From contig JAGPXD010000001.1 of NCBI GenBank assembly GCA_020746995.1, positions 7,688,001-7,752,000 of the forward strand: 64,000 nucleotides of DNA, given 5' to 3'. Shown here piece by piece: positions 22,541 to 33,441 of this stretch. Position 1 is the stretch's first letter, and each line of letters begins with the position of its first letter. Source of the DNA: Plectosphaerella cucumerina (Eukaryota > Ascomycota > Sordariomycetes > Glomerellales > Plectosphaerellaceae). The position numbers and the translations under genes are program-made. The notes below the pieces were generated by a model that saw nothing but the letters and a program-made list of their open reading frames with translations, was not told the DNA's origin and ran no database searches.

Positions 22541-23188
22541 GGTTGATGAGGTTGTGGCTGAATTACTGGTGGAGGTGATGGGGCAGTCGTCACACTGACT
22601 TTCGAAGTCAAAGAAGCGTAGTAAACGAGCCGAGGCAGTGATGTGTGACGAGAACGCCAGATGGGACACGGGAAGCAAACCGAGTCTTGAAGGATCTGAT
22701 GTTCGAAATGGTGTTTGTATGGTCAGTGAGGAGCTCTGGGCCGGGAAGAAAAGCATCTCGTGAGATAATGGCACTGGTAGATACTTATGTACCCAAGCAG
22801 AAGGCGACGACCGGTCCGGCGACGGCCCATGATACAAGCCGACCCTTGAATGAGATCTCAACTCATCTTTCAGCCCAGGCGGCCCCAGCACCATGCATCT
22901 ATCTGGCGGCGCCCAGCGGAGCAGCAGAAGCAATATGGCGCTTCAGGACATGCCGATGGACAAAAAGGAGGCAGCGGGTTTTGTTGCGGTCGAGGACCAA
23001 GAAGTGTGTGTGGGTGTGTGTGGAGGTGTGACTGACCTGAACGGGAGACGGGGGGTGCATTAAGAGGTGGTGGAGGAGGTCGCCCCCACGGACGCCCGTG
23101 CAGTGGCTGGACGAGTCAACCACCATCACGCAAGGGCTCAGAACACCGGATCGGGGAATCTATTCACCACCTCGACGTGCTGAGGCGA
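22541..23188. promoter_or_regulatory. Divergent promoter region between C2H2 factor and phosphatase
   Basis: About 650 bases between two genes that point away from each other. It includes a GT-rich run (GTGTGTGTGGGTGTGTGTGG near 23,010). Both genes may share control elements. No specific site was identified. Confidence 0.4.
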
Positions 23189-24467
23189 ATGGACCTTGCG
23201 GTTCAGCTCCACGCATCCCTAATCCACCTCCTCGTCATCTACCTACCTACCTCTGTGTTGGCGGCCATCATGCGAGGCCAACAACCCATCGTCGGCCTTC
23301 GGCCTCCCACTTGTCTACTCCCGCCATCGCCCATCACCTCGTCCACGCAACCGAGAGCCGGCCTCTTTCCTAGCCGCGGCTGCCGATTGAATCTGTTTCC
23401 ACAGCCATGTGGCCTACCCTACTACTATCGGCATGGTAACCCCCCTTTCCGTGGGTTGTTGCCGCCGCGCTCTTCCCACCTGGAGGTGGTCGGGGTTCTC
23501 AGCGTCTGTCGTCATGCCACTCGAACCAGCGTCCTCACTCTCCTCGCCGGAACCCGTGGAATTCCTTTTGGTGAGGCGTCGGGTACTGGCGCCCTCACAG
23601 AACAGGGGTGGGAGCAGGCACGCAAGCTTGGAGAGCTGTGGGCGAAGGACCAGCCACATCTTTTCAGGTCTCCAGACCAGGTGTCCGTCTGCGCAACGCC
23701 AGTGCCACGGACCATCGAATCCGCCAAGGCTTTCTATACCGGCGCCTTCCCTGGCGCGACCGTCCCCGCTGTTGATCTGGTTTATAACCTGAAGCCCCGA
23801 CACCCCTATCTGGAACATCTCCGCGATACGTTCAGACGGGAAGACAGGACCTCCGGCAGGCCGTGGGCCTGCCTAGCCATCCAGGCTTGGGACACCATAG
23901 AGTCTCTTTGCGCCAACGGCCTCCACAAACACCTGCCCCCGATGGTATGGCATCCGTGGGTGGTCGTCACCATCCAGCGCGCCGCTCATCGCGAAGCGAC
24001 CCGGCCGTATACGGATCCCGAGGCCCTTCGGCTTGCCGCAGGGCCCGTAATGAGTTTTCTCGCTGACAACCTGCACGCCATGTACCGGAAGTACAACGAA
24101 GAGCAGATACCTCAGTTCGTGCTATTTGTCGGCCACGACTGGAATCTTGATGCCATCCAGTGGGTGTTGAAGACGCCATCGGGGGCATGGCAAAGGCACA
24201 TGGACCCCCAGTCTCTGCAAATTAAGGTCCTGCGCGGTGGCGGAAACTTCTTCATTTCCGTCTCAGTGAACGGGAGTCCAGTCGTCATCCCCGGGTGTGC
24301 GCCGGCCGTCGGCAAAGGTCCAGCCGTCCATGAACTGGTACGCTCTCCTCGACTCGGTCTGTTCTCAGCTCTAACACATGCAGCACGACGCCCTCCGGTG
24401 CATGAACGCATTCAAGTCCGACGAGACGCCGCCCTCCCTGCCTCTTCCAGGCCGGCGCCCACTATGA
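23189..24467 (+). CDS. Histidine acid phosphatase family protein
   Basis: The main frame carries both clade-2 histidine phosphatase signatures. The catalytic histidine block reads VGVLSVCRHATRTS (usual RHGxRxP) and the downstream proton-donor block reads VLFVGHDWNLDAIQW. A second arginine region reads CATPVPRTIESAKAFY. Exon 1 is taken to end at 24,337, then an intron (GTACGC..TCTAACACATGCAG) and a final exon 24,384-24,467 encoding HDALRCMNAFKSDE.. to a stop. The start is uncertain: the ATG at 23,189 gives a hydrophobic N-terminus (LIHLLVIYLPTSVLAA) that could be a signal sequence, but an upstream intron is possible. Family members hydrolyse phosphomonoesters. The RHATRT variant may alter activity. 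Confidence 0.75.
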
Positions 24468-24639
24468 CGCCATCGTCCGACATGCTCTCCTGCTGCCTCC
24501 CCAGGAGCGCATGGTCCGAGAGCAGCAGTCGGCAGGTCTTCCCCCTTGAGGTAGCTGAATAATCCTGGCTCTGTTACACAGATAGAGGCATTCAATCACG
24601 AGCATCAGGACAGCCTTGCGCGCTGGCTGCTCTTGCGGC

Positions 24640-24995
24640 CCGTGTTACGATCTTTGTCGAGTGGCACCCAGGTACAGCCTGATGCCACCACGGGAGAGGT
24701 TCGGGATTCATCACAATTTTAGGCGCGATTTAGTAATGGAAGACTCCAAGGCCAGCGTCTCACCGCCACCTGCAGTAGCCAGGATTCCATGACTGAACGC
24801 CGTCATGTCGGGCACCCATGACTGTCCGTGAGTCACCAACAAGGCTTCTCATCATCGCTCACCGACTCGGCCAGATATGCGACCAAAGGACTAACCCTCT
24901 GCGCCTCGCCGCCGCGGCAAGGGGAGGGCGGACACAAATTACAGGCAGCAAGGCTGCGCTGCGTTGGCTCTTCGGAGCGCTCATGCAGCGGAAGG
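24640..24995 (+). repeat. Dispersed repeat family alpha, copy 2
   Basis: Collinear with 13,505-14,170 (blocks AATGGAAGAC, GTCTCACCGCC, GTGAGTCACC, GATATGCG, GGCTGCGCTGCGTTGG) but ~300 bases shorter because an internal part is missing. It sits just downstream of the phosphatase gene and upstream of the next small gene. Confidence 0.7.
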
Positions 24996-25189
24996 GAGAC
25001 CGGGGTCCCGGGCTGGTTGCCTTGCAAGGGGGTGTTGTGTGACCGGCGGGCGAACCAGAGAAGGCAAATGTAAATTTCTTCCACTTCATCTCGAGAATGA
25101 ACAGTATAAGAACAGTCGTTGACAGTCGTCGGCATCTCCTTCAACGTAGACAGCTCCTTTTTCGAGTCACCAGACCCCTGCACAACACC

Positions 25190-25627
25190 ATGGCGCAGAA
25201 CTACTGTCTGTACTGCATACACTTGAGAGAAGCTGATGAAAGGAAAAGTAGGGAGGCTGCCAGGACGCGCTCTCCCGCTGATCGCGAGGAAACCACAAGC
25301 CCCAGCCCTGCCATGGCAGCAGCACTTACGGTAAGCTAAGCCCCCTGAGGAGTCTTGATCGCCCTAATCAGATTCTAGCATCCTGGGACTGGGACGCCAG
25401 CTGGTTCAGCCATTACAGGACAAGATCCTCCTGGGACTCTTTCAGCGGTTCATAACATTGGCGGCGACCATGGTACGAATGTTGAGCTCGTCACGCAGAG
25501 CTCAGAACGACACCATGGCGCATCTGGCTTCTGGGGGGTCGTCATGGAGGCACGACCTGGTGGTCTCGCCCCCCCGGCCTGCAGAATGTGCAGAATGTCG
25601 ACAACGCAATTTGAGGTTCTGCCGTGA
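25190..25627 (+). CDS. Hypothetical protein, 129 aa, two exons
   Basis: Exons 25,190-25,330 and 25,379-25,627 join in frame across a 48-base intron (GTAAGC..CCTAATC..TTCTAG). The protein starts MAQNYCLYCIHLREADERK and has a low-complexity middle (TGTPAGSAITGQDPPG). It ends in a segment with CRMCRM, which together with the early CLYC could form a small metal site. That is inference. No family was recognised. Confidence 0.45.
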
Positions 25628-25740
25628 CCGTCGGGGCAAGACATTCATCACATGGAACGCGTGGTTTTCCAGTCCATGCCAGCATTGCGCTGTACAATTC
25701 TTTGCAAGCTCAATCTACCCCCAAAAACACACTTTGTGAT

Positions 25741-27512
25741 TCACCATCCTTTGGAATGATAGCCGCTGAAAGGGTTGCACTGGAAGTACTGGTTGTCGGG
25801 GTCGGCCTTCTCACCCATCTTGTTCATGTGTACCTTCTCGGGATACTGCTTCAGGTTGGCGACGTCGTGCGACGTGTGCCTCCGCCTCGTGACGGCGTTG
25901 GCGGTGGACGACTTTTGCTTCCGCTCGTTGAGGACGTTGCGGCGGAGAGATTCGGTGAGCTCGGTCGACAGCATGTTGCGCCTGGTCGTCCGGGGCGACA
26001 GCGCAGCCTGAAGGTGGCGGCGCCTGGCGGTCGCGAGGATGGGCTGGGGTTGGGCCACGGACTGGAGCACCTCGGTGGTGGGCTTGAGCGGCGACGAGCG
26101 CGCACTTCGCTTCATCACGAGCGGGGCCTGAGCGAGTGCGGGGCGAGAGCGGTGGATCGTCGAGGTGGATTCAGATGCGACGTTTGTGAGTCTCGTTGCT
26201 CCGTCGTTTTGGGCGAGCATCAGTGTGATGAGAGAAGTGCCAGATATCAAATTGGCATTTGAGTCGACACGCTTGAAGTCAGTCTTCTCGTCGATACTCG
26301 ACTCGTTGCTGTCATTGATCGAGTCCTCCCAGTCGGACGAGTCGTCGTCGTCGTCGATGGCACTTTCGTCCACGAAGTCCGTCTCCGAGTCGTCGCCAAC
26401 GGCGGCGTCGTTGTTGATCGTGCGAACTTTGACCTTGTTGCTGAAAGAGATTTGCTTCTTCTGCACGTTCAGGAGTCCTTTGGGCTTGGGAGATGCGAGG
26501 GCGCTCTTTACAGAGCTGCCTTCCTCCTCTGTCGAGCAGCCGAGGCGGAACATCTTGGAGCGCTTGGCCAGGGGCGCGGGTGCTGCCCGTGCGTTGTCCG
26601 GGCTCTGGTCGTGCTCGCTCGACGAGTATGAGCCGCCCATGACGAAGAGGGCCGGCTTCTTCGAGGTGACCAGCTTCGCGGCAGGCTCCCAGGTCGGTTC
26701 TGGGACAATGGATGGGACACTCCACGGCGTCTCGATGACTGTTTGCAGCTGCGAAGGCCTGAAGCCGCGAACAACGGTAGTCCGCGGGCACATCTCGGGC
26801 GGAGAGGTCTCTTGGGAGGGCTTGTCCTGCTCCTCCTCGGTCTTGCATGGCGACTCGGTGGTGGTCGAGCCGGACCGCTCATAGCTGGGAAGGGAGCTGG
26901 AAGAGGACTTCTGGAAAGGGGTGTATGGCGAGGCGACCCGAGGGCGGAGAGCCGACAGAGGCTGCTTCTCTTTGACGATGGAAACGACAATTTTCTCAAA
27001 GTCGTCGGCGGTAATATGCCGTTCCCTGCCTCGGCTTCGTTTGCTGGCACACGAGTCCTGCCTCGCGATACGGGGGCGGACCACGTCCATGTCGGACCCT
27101 TCAGGCGAGAGGTCGACTGCCTCGTCATCGACGATTGAGTCGACACTGCCAGACAGGCCGGGTATCTCAAGCTTACTGCAGTCTGGGGTGTGGTGTGGTA
27201 TTTCCCTTGGCAGGCTTGTGGCTGCCGACGAGGTCCTGTCTTCCGAAGCACAGCAGAAGGTCTCGCGGTTCCACAGACGCCAGCTGATGTTTTCGAGTCG
27301 GCGGCCTTGCTCGACAGATTCTGCGCAGCGGGCAAATACTTCAGGAAGCCCACATGTCAGCGCAAGTGTCTCGGGAACGCCCATCCAGGGCGGCACCGGC
27401 TTCAAGGCGTACCTGTCCACATGCTGAAAAGATTCTGCGGGTTTGTAGTGTCAACCTTGTGGAGGATGTTGGTGTCCACGGTCAGGACGTGGTGGTCGAG
27501 CGGGAAGGGCAT
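25741..27512 (-). CDS. DUF1752/DUF3295 (GATA-like) regulator, 565 aa
   Basis: Two exons: 27,512-27,413 and 27,338-25,741. Splicing (GTACGC..GCTGACA..CCTGAAG) restores NLFSMWT|VFARCAESVEQG then RRLENISWRLWNRE, the DUF1752 'areA GATA-like' signature. The unspliced long frame lacks an ATG at its start and would omit this. The C-terminal half is the DUF3295 region: SFSNKVKVRTINNDA, FVDESAIDDDDDSSDWEDS, SSIDEKTDFKRVDS, LSPRTTRRNMLSTELTESL, RRRHTSHDVANLKQYPEK and the ending GYHSKGW. Family members are nuclear regulators linked to nutrient-dependent transcription in other fungi. The frame is intact. Confidence 0.9.
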
Positions 27513-28529
27513 CGTCCCACAGACGGATGCTCGGAGAACGAGCAGGGCGGCGGTGTTTTCGGGGAATGTCGGATGGCAATGGACAGGCAATGGACCTCTG
27601 TGAACTTTGACTCTTGGAGGACATCCGTTAGTGATGGTTGATCATTGCGCTTCGCTGAGACCTCACCTCTACACGTGCTACCGGGCACGCTCTTTGGAGT
27701 CTGAATATCGACCTTGTTCCTCGCGCCTGTGGTCGGGGGTAGCACTTGAGCAGGCAGGACTCTGGATGCATGCCAGCTCTGGTCCTCAACACTACCACTG
27801 TACTACGTCCCTCATGCGCTGCATCACCCTGACCACGTTGGCACCCCACGCATCCAGATGGCGGATCGCCCCGCAACCCCGTGTTCAGACCAGGCCGCTG
27901 GCGCCAGCACTAGTGCAACGGCACGCCAGGTACAGGTCCCCGAGTGCTAGGGCCCGCCCGCGGCCCCCGACACTGCGTCAGTTGGCGTCTTATCTCGTTC
28001 CAGGCCGCTGCGCCCGCCAATCGGGCAGGTGGGACAGGGCATGCGCCCAGCTCGGAGAAGCAGCCCCCCGATGCACCTGCGGAGTGCCATCAGGGCCGAT
28101 CGCTCTTTGGCGGCAACCGCCCGGCCATCATCCTGCCATGGCGTGACACCGCGCGTGTGCAGGGATGCGTCCAGCACGCGCCATCGCCTGTGGGCACGTC
28201 GCCGCTAGCTCGCCTCGACCGGTCTCCGCCCTCCAACAATGCATCGAGAGAGCAGGCCACGACGCGTCGCGCTGACGTACCGCGCTCCTCGCGGAAGGTA
28301 CTCATTAAATGTGCAGCGATTGTGCAGAGCCCAGACAGCTGTTGTGCGCCTGCAGCGGTGGGCGGATGCACCGCACGGCATGATGCACGATGCATCTCGT
28401 TGCCTTTTTCTGCATCATCGCACCAAAGTGCAAGCGTTCGTACCCGCTTCTAGGCCATGAACCACCTGATCCTAGGCAGCTTGTTGCGCATGAACCGCCA
28501 GAGACATCATTTGTTTATTTCCCGGTCAC
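27513..28529. other. Interval without a recognised gene
   Basis: GC-rich, with long but overlapping frames on both strands that share no family features. Words such as GGCGCCAGCA and TGCATC recur. It probably contains the DUF3295 promoter at its left end and repeat relics elsewhere. Confidence 0.45.
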
Positions 28530-29111
28530 CTAAGACGTAAAAGTGCACATACTCAGGCCACGAGTGAGCTCACGCTCCTTCCTGGCGTGTTCCCAAAATC
28601 CGGCCTTCTTCTTTGCCCGGCATACGTCTTCAGCGTGCTGAAACCTTTTAGCCTTTTTCTTCCAGGCCTCTTCCAGTCTCTCAAGGGCGTCGAGTATTTC
28701 TGCGTCGATGTCCTCGTCGATGTTCTCGTCCCGATCTTTGTTGTCGGCGTTCCACTTTTCGACAGCGCACCATAGGTGATACTATAACGTCAGCGTGGGT
28801 GATCGATGAGCAGGACAAGTTTGGCTCACCACTGCGAGTTCAACCCTGATCGAGGTGTCCAGGTCCGGACTGTAGTCCTTGCGTTTATCGGGGTCCCAAG
28901 ACACCTCTCCAAAGAGTTTCCAGCATTCTGATAGCGTGGCGAACGTGTCGCTGCCCAACAAATCTCTCAGTCTGTCATCAAGGGTCAAGCCAAAGCAGTC
29001 TATGAGTTTCTCCACGTTGCGTCGATCTGTATCGGTTTTTGAGGGCTCTCGGGCGTAAGGCGAAAAGCGATTTGGAGCACGGGTCCTATCTGGGCGGCGG
29101 GCAATCGCCAT
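28530..29111 (-). CDS. Hypothetical charged protein, 177 aa, two exons
   Basis: Exons 29,111-28,830 and 28,781-28,530 are phase 0. The intron is GTGAGC..GCTGACGTTATAG. The N-terminal half has LIDCFGLTLDDRLRDLLGSD and the C-terminal half is strongly helical and charged (DENIDEDIDAEILDALERLE, EAWKKKAKRFQHAEDVCRAK), suggesting a coiled coil. No family was recognised. Clean splice sites and biased codon positions make it a likely gene. Confidence 0.6.
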
Positions 29112-29368
29112 CTTGGGCGGTCTGGAGAGTTTGCCGAGCGCAATGCAAGATACGATCGGCTCCCTTATAAGAAAAGGCAGGAGCGCCGTGTCATGTGACG
29201 CCAGGCCAGGGCATCAGGGCGCACCGCTCTTCATCTCCGCCGGCCGGACCAGGGATGGCAGATGTGACGGTCTGGTCGCCATCGCCTAGCTCATTACGCG
29301 GCGACGCCGTCACAGCGCCAAAACCCGGATTGACGCAAACATCGCTTGTTCATTCAAAGACTAGTCCT

Positions 29369-29848
29369 TCACAGTCCAACCGTCTGCTTGTTGTTCCTCT
29401 GAATCAGATGGTCCCACGGCTGAATCACGCGCGGCTTGCAATGCGAACACTGCTCGTCCCCCCTGTACTCGTAGTGCGCCACGCTCAGCGGGCAGCGCAT
29501 CTCCGTTTTGAGGTACACAGAGCACCACCGAGCCACGATCCACCGGAAGTGGCCGCAATGAAACTCTCTCTGGATGTAATCACACATGCTGCCGTCGTCA
29601 GCGGATGTATCGGTGGGAGTCAAGCATACTCACGCTGCGGTGCTTGAAGCGAATCTGATGCGGTTCTGGAGTATGTATGAGGGAAGTTGCCTGAGGAGAA
29701 CGATGGTGCGCGGCCCGGCGGGTTGACATGAGGGTGCATAGTACCAAGGGCTGGATATTGCAGGCGGTTGAGACACCACCCCTGACGAGCGGAACATTAC
29801 ATCGGGTTGCCTCGGCGGGCAAAATGCGAGCGATGGTGGGGTGAGCAT
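29369..29848 (-). CDS. Cysteine/histidine-rich small protein, 144 aa
   Basis: Exons 29,848-29,634 and 29,588-29,369 (intron GTGAGT..GACGGCAG). The join gives ASSTAAMCDYIQREFHCGHF, and further on CSVYLKTEMRCPL and YRGDEQCSHCKP. The pattern C..C..H..C..C..C-x2-C is typical of short fungal zinc-binding-like proteins seen in many Sordariomycetes. I know of no assigned role. The 5' exon is proline- and serine-rich and less certain, and translation could start at the internal methionine of MCDYIQ. Confidence 0.5.
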
Positions 29849-29894
29849 ACATGGCAGGAAATTGCTGTGGCATTCCAGCGTCTCAAGCAGGCCT

Positions 29895-30200
29895 CAATTT
29901 GGATGAGGCAATTGACCATAACCGGACTAGAAGATCTTCCACAGACTCACGGGCTGAGCTAATCCCGTACCTGTTGTCGTCAGAAAATGAGAGCGCGGGG
30001 GTGGTGGTTGGGGGGGTCTTCTGATCAAGTTGCCGGGGGGGTCAAGCCTAAACTTCAAGTGGGTGAGGCAGTTGACCATATCGGGATAAGCGTGAGAACC
30101 CTTGTCCAAGTCCCAGGGTGTGTCACGATGAAAAGGACAGGACCGACTACTCTATATCTGGGTGAGGCAATTAACCGAATTGAGACTAGCGAGCCTGGTC
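29895..30200 (+). repeat. Three spaced copies of a ~20 bp direct repeat
   Basis: GGATGAGGCAATTGACCATA (about 29,902), GGGTGAGGCAGTTGACCATA (about 30,061) and GGGTGAGGCAATTAACCGAA (about 30,161) share TGAGGCARTTRACC. They lie on the same strand 160 and 100 bases apart, directly upstream of the 30,334 start codon. They could be binding sites or remnants of a larger tandem unit. Confidence 0.65.
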
Positions 30201-30333
30201 CCTTTGACCGCAATTTGTCAGCAGCGATATTCCCATCCTGCCTTCAGGAAGGCGGTCTGTGCCGTCCGGGGCAGAACTGAAAACACCACAACGAACCGCG
30301 CTGCCGTCACCGCGACATGCGCGCCGACCAACG

Positions 30334-31488
30334 ATGTCATTCCATTCCTTCGCAGCGACGCCTACGAGCACACAAAACCAGTTCCAATTTCAAATATCGA
30401 CCCTCGAAACGAGATTCGTCAAAGCACCGAGGACGAAATGGTCAATCCAGGACCAGCTACCGAAGACGAAGGAAGATCGCGACCGCCGACTAGAGAACTT
30501 GGGCGTGCAGTCCCAGGACGGCATTCTGGCTGGAATCAAACGCATCGTTGATTTGGCTTGCAAAGGCACTTGGTCCAATCTCCCCGACGGCTTCGAATCC
30601 TACTTGGTGGGCGCTGTCTTCTTTGGGCGTAAAGCCGTGGACCCTGCCTTCCGTCAAAATGACCCTGACATCGAGGAGGTTGGCTACGCGTCACGGTGTG
30701 CCTACATCCGAGCCGTCAGTTGGCTGGCTCGATGTCATGAACAAATCATCGAACGTCGCTTGGGATTGGAGGTTCTCATTCATGGTACGTGTCCGAGAGA
30801 GTGCTCAAGAACTCAATCTAAGTCTATCACAGCGCCTATCTGCATAACCCGCGCCGTGCGGCTCTCCAAAAAGAGACCCGAGGACTTTTTGAACACGTAC
30901 CCCGTCCTTACTTGGGAGAGAATTGAAGAACACAACAACTTCAACATCCCCTTACTCGTTCTCCTCACCTACGGAGCCCCGTCTCACGACAACTACAACA
31001 CCGTCAGCCAGTTTTTCAAGACTCCTTTCACATGGGAAATGTTCCGTGACTGGCACTGCTCATACATTTCAGGGGTTTTGGTATCCGTGACTGGCAAGGA
31101 CGATACAGCGCCACAGCAGCATGACGAGAGTGCAGTCTTTCGGCACAACGTGAGCCCAGACGGGGCCTTAACGGGCGGTAAAAACATGCACGAGCACGAC
31201 ATAATACGTCCAGTCGCGGAAGGACTTCACAGAAACATGGCGGGCTCCGACGTCGTCGGCTTTCAAGGCAACACAACCTCTCGTCAATGCTCCGGCGACT
31301 TTCCAGCTGAGATGGACCCCACGATCCAACGGAACATACCGTTGCTCCCGGACTTCACTAATGCGTTCGCTCCAACGGGCGATCCAAGCGTTATGCTGGC
31401 GTCCACTCGCAAAGACATGCCTACGATGGAGAAGAATACGACGGATTTGCAGATCATCAGAGGTATCCAGGCACAGCTTCTTTGGTAA
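30334..31488 (+). CDS. Hypothetical protein, ~370-384 aa
   Basis: The first ATG in the frame is at 30,334 (MSFHSFAATPTSTQ). A 48-base segment (30,785-30,832, GTACGT..CTATCACAG) has good splice signals and a length divisible by three. It is probably an intron, giving VLIHAPICITRAVRLSKKRP. The protein has TKEDRDRRLENLGVQSQDGI, a W-rich middle (YPVLTWERIEEHNNFNIP) and no membrane segments. The family was not recognised. Its last bases overlap the convergent gene on the minus strand. Confidence 0.55.
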   Translation: MSFHSFAATPTSTQNQFQFQISTLETRFVKAPRTKWSIQDQLPKTKEDRDRRLENLGVQSQDGILAGIKRIVDLACKGTWSNLPDGFESYLVGAVFFGRKAVDPAFRQNDPDIEEVGYASRCAYIRAVSWLARCHEQIIERRLGLEVLIHGTCPRECSRTQSKSITAPICITRAVRLSKKRPEDFLNTYPVLTWERIEEHNNFNIPLLVLLTYGAPSHDNYNTVSQFFKTPFTWEMFRDWHCSYISGVLVSVTGKDDTAPQQHDESAVFRHNVSPDGALTGGKNMHEHDIIRPVAEGLHRNMAGSDVVGFQGNTTSRQCSGDFPAEMDPTIQRNIPLLPDFTNAFAPTGDPSVMLASTRKDMPTMEKNTTDLQIIRGIQAQLLW

Positions 31489-32003
31489 CCTTAATCATCA
31501 TGAACGTCAGGTCTTCCTTAATGCCCCCAAACAAAAGAGATTCTTGAGGCTCATGCAATTGAAATGCCACACCCAACCTCCATTCGGCAGTCCATGGCTC
31601 TGTAGACTTCAAGTAAAGAATTTTGTCGATCCTATCCATAGGGATCAGGAAGCATATCATCCCGGCGGGCAATGACAGCCAGCACCCCGCCTGGAGAGTG
31701 AGCACTGTCTTTTCCAACCGGAGCCTTGCTCCTTCTCCGCTCCAGTCTTTGATATGGTCGCGCTAATCGGTCAGCTTTGCCGTCCATCGTAGGCTGCGTA
31801 TCACTCACGCGATCTTTTAAGACCTCAGCCCAGGATCTCTGGTGTTGCTCAGTCCACTCGTACTGGTCGCCCTTGGCACCAATATCGTGAAGAGAGTCAT
31901 CGAGTATGGCGGGTAGCCGACATTTGAAGATGAGGTCTACGCCTGCCGCCCTAGCAAGCTCTTCCAACCTCGAAGGAGAGAAGTGATCAAATGCCGTGGG
32001 CAT
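31457..32003 (-). CDS. Hypothetical protein, ~166 aa, two exons
   Basis: Exons 32,003-31,809 and 31,762-31,457 (intron GTGAGT..GCTGACCGATTAG). The joined frame reads EVLKDRRDHIKDWSGEGARL and ends KEAVPGYL. The frame is open further 5' to 32,024 but without an ATG. The second half is hydrophobic and beta-like (LTLQAGCWLSLPAGMICFLI). No family was recognised. It converges on the 30,334-31,488 gene with a ~30 base overlap. Confidence 0.5.
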
Positions 32004-32300
32004 GTCTGAAGCCCTGCATTCCAAAATTTGGTATGAGTCAGAGGGGCTGCGGAGAGGAGGAATTCTGCCGTTAGGAGTTTGGAGCCGAGTCTATGTTCAA
32101 CGACAAGTGGATAACAATGATTGGACAACAGGCAGTGACCAAAGACAGCCGATTGATTGGTTCTCAGAATGAGGGATCTTATCGCTATCTTTGCTATCTT
32201 ATCTATATCACATGACGGGACCGCACCACCAAGTTTGATCTACATCATTCAGCTGCTCCAAGTTAGCAAGTTGACCATGAGGCTTAAGCGAGGCAGCTCT

Positions 32301-32507
32301 TTACATCTCGACGGTCTCAACCGTACCGGGAATGTCGGCTGCTGATGTTGTCCCGCCCTGAGTGTCTGGGATGGGAGCAGGTTGCGGTGCTGTTGTGGGT
32401 TCATGTTCAGACATGTTGGATTTTGAGGGTGTGTTGGCGGGGATTTTCGAGGTGGCTCCAGGAATAATCAGCGTAGATCCAAAGCAATGACCATGGCATG
32501 GCTTCAT
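32301..32507 (-). CDS. Small hypothetical protein, 68 aa
   Basis: ATG-started short frame. The C-terminal half is proline/threonine-rich (EPTTAPQPAPIPDTQGG) and ends ETVEM. It is low in complexity and could be chance. It is listed because the interval has no other candidate. Confidence 0.22.
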   Translation of the reverse strand: MKPCHGHCFGSTLIIPGATSKIPANTPSKSNMSEHEPTTAPQPAPIPDTQGGTTSAADIPGTVETVEM

Positions 32508-32639
32508 CGTCAACAACTTACCAGGACCTGTTGTATTTCCACAGTAGCACAGCGGCAGAAGATGTCAGAGCACGGTGCGGATTTGGTAACAAGCTGCCAG
32601 GGAAAGAGCCGCTCTTATACTTCTGCGTGAGCGGTTCAA

Positions 32640-33441
32640 CAATACCAGAATGTGCCGGTATGTCAGGAGACTCAAGCTTCTGGTCGCCCCCTCATTCATG
32701 GCCCGCATCATCAGGCGCAAGAGCCTTGGTTGCTTCACACCATTTCGGCCACCGATACTGACCTGGGGTTTTCTCAAGTTGGAAGTCCAAGATGTGACAT
32801 TGGCCAATACCTGCCGCAGAGAGATCGGGGCTGGGGCATGGGTCGGGTACCGTTCTCACCATGCATTGCTGCTCGGCCGGCTCACCGGCCGCAGACATGT
32901 CTCCAACATGCATCCAAAGAGACCGGGCGAGTGGAGAGACGCTGGCAGCCACGTCAAGCCTCAAGGAGTCTTGCACACATGCGGCTTTGCCCCGGCCCCT
33001 GCTATGGCCCGTACGGATACCGGTACTTTGCTCCGTCTTTTTTCTTCCAGCCGGCGTCTGGCGACAAGTACACAGCCTGCTGCTGCCCAGGGCATCTCGA
33101 TAAACATCAGCACCAATATGAGCTGGCTCACCATGCAAGCAGACGGATGGCCAGCAAACAGGGGAGACCCCTTGTTGCGATCACCAACCATGCGTTGTCT
33201 GTGCAGCCTCATCGCGGGCGTGCGTCCGAGTGCCCGCTTCCAAGGTCATTCGTCTGGTCGCTCCCCGGCCGCAGGTATATTCCTGGCCTGCGACTTAGAG
33301 GACTCCCCGATAGACGGATACTGCAGCCTCATCATGCAGGCACAAGAAGCTCATGCGGGCTTTGCCCCGGCTGTTTTCCCTGACGTGGCCCAACAGAGGC
33401 CGGTACTTCGCCGGTCTACTCTTTTCAAGGTCTTCAATTGA
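32640..33441 (+). other. Repetitive region with two overlapping long frames
   Basis: Two plus-strand frames of ~240-260 codons overlap almost fully, which usually means neither is a real gene. Internal similarity exists: CATGCGGCTTTGCCCCGG (about 32,980) recurs as CATGCGGGCTTTGCCCCGG (about 33,352), each followed by CCGGTACTT and a TCTTTTTTC/CTCTTTTC run. CGGCCGCAGACATG and CGGCCGCAGGTATA recur with similar spacing. It looks like a diverged direct duplication of ~370 bases. Confidence 0.4.
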
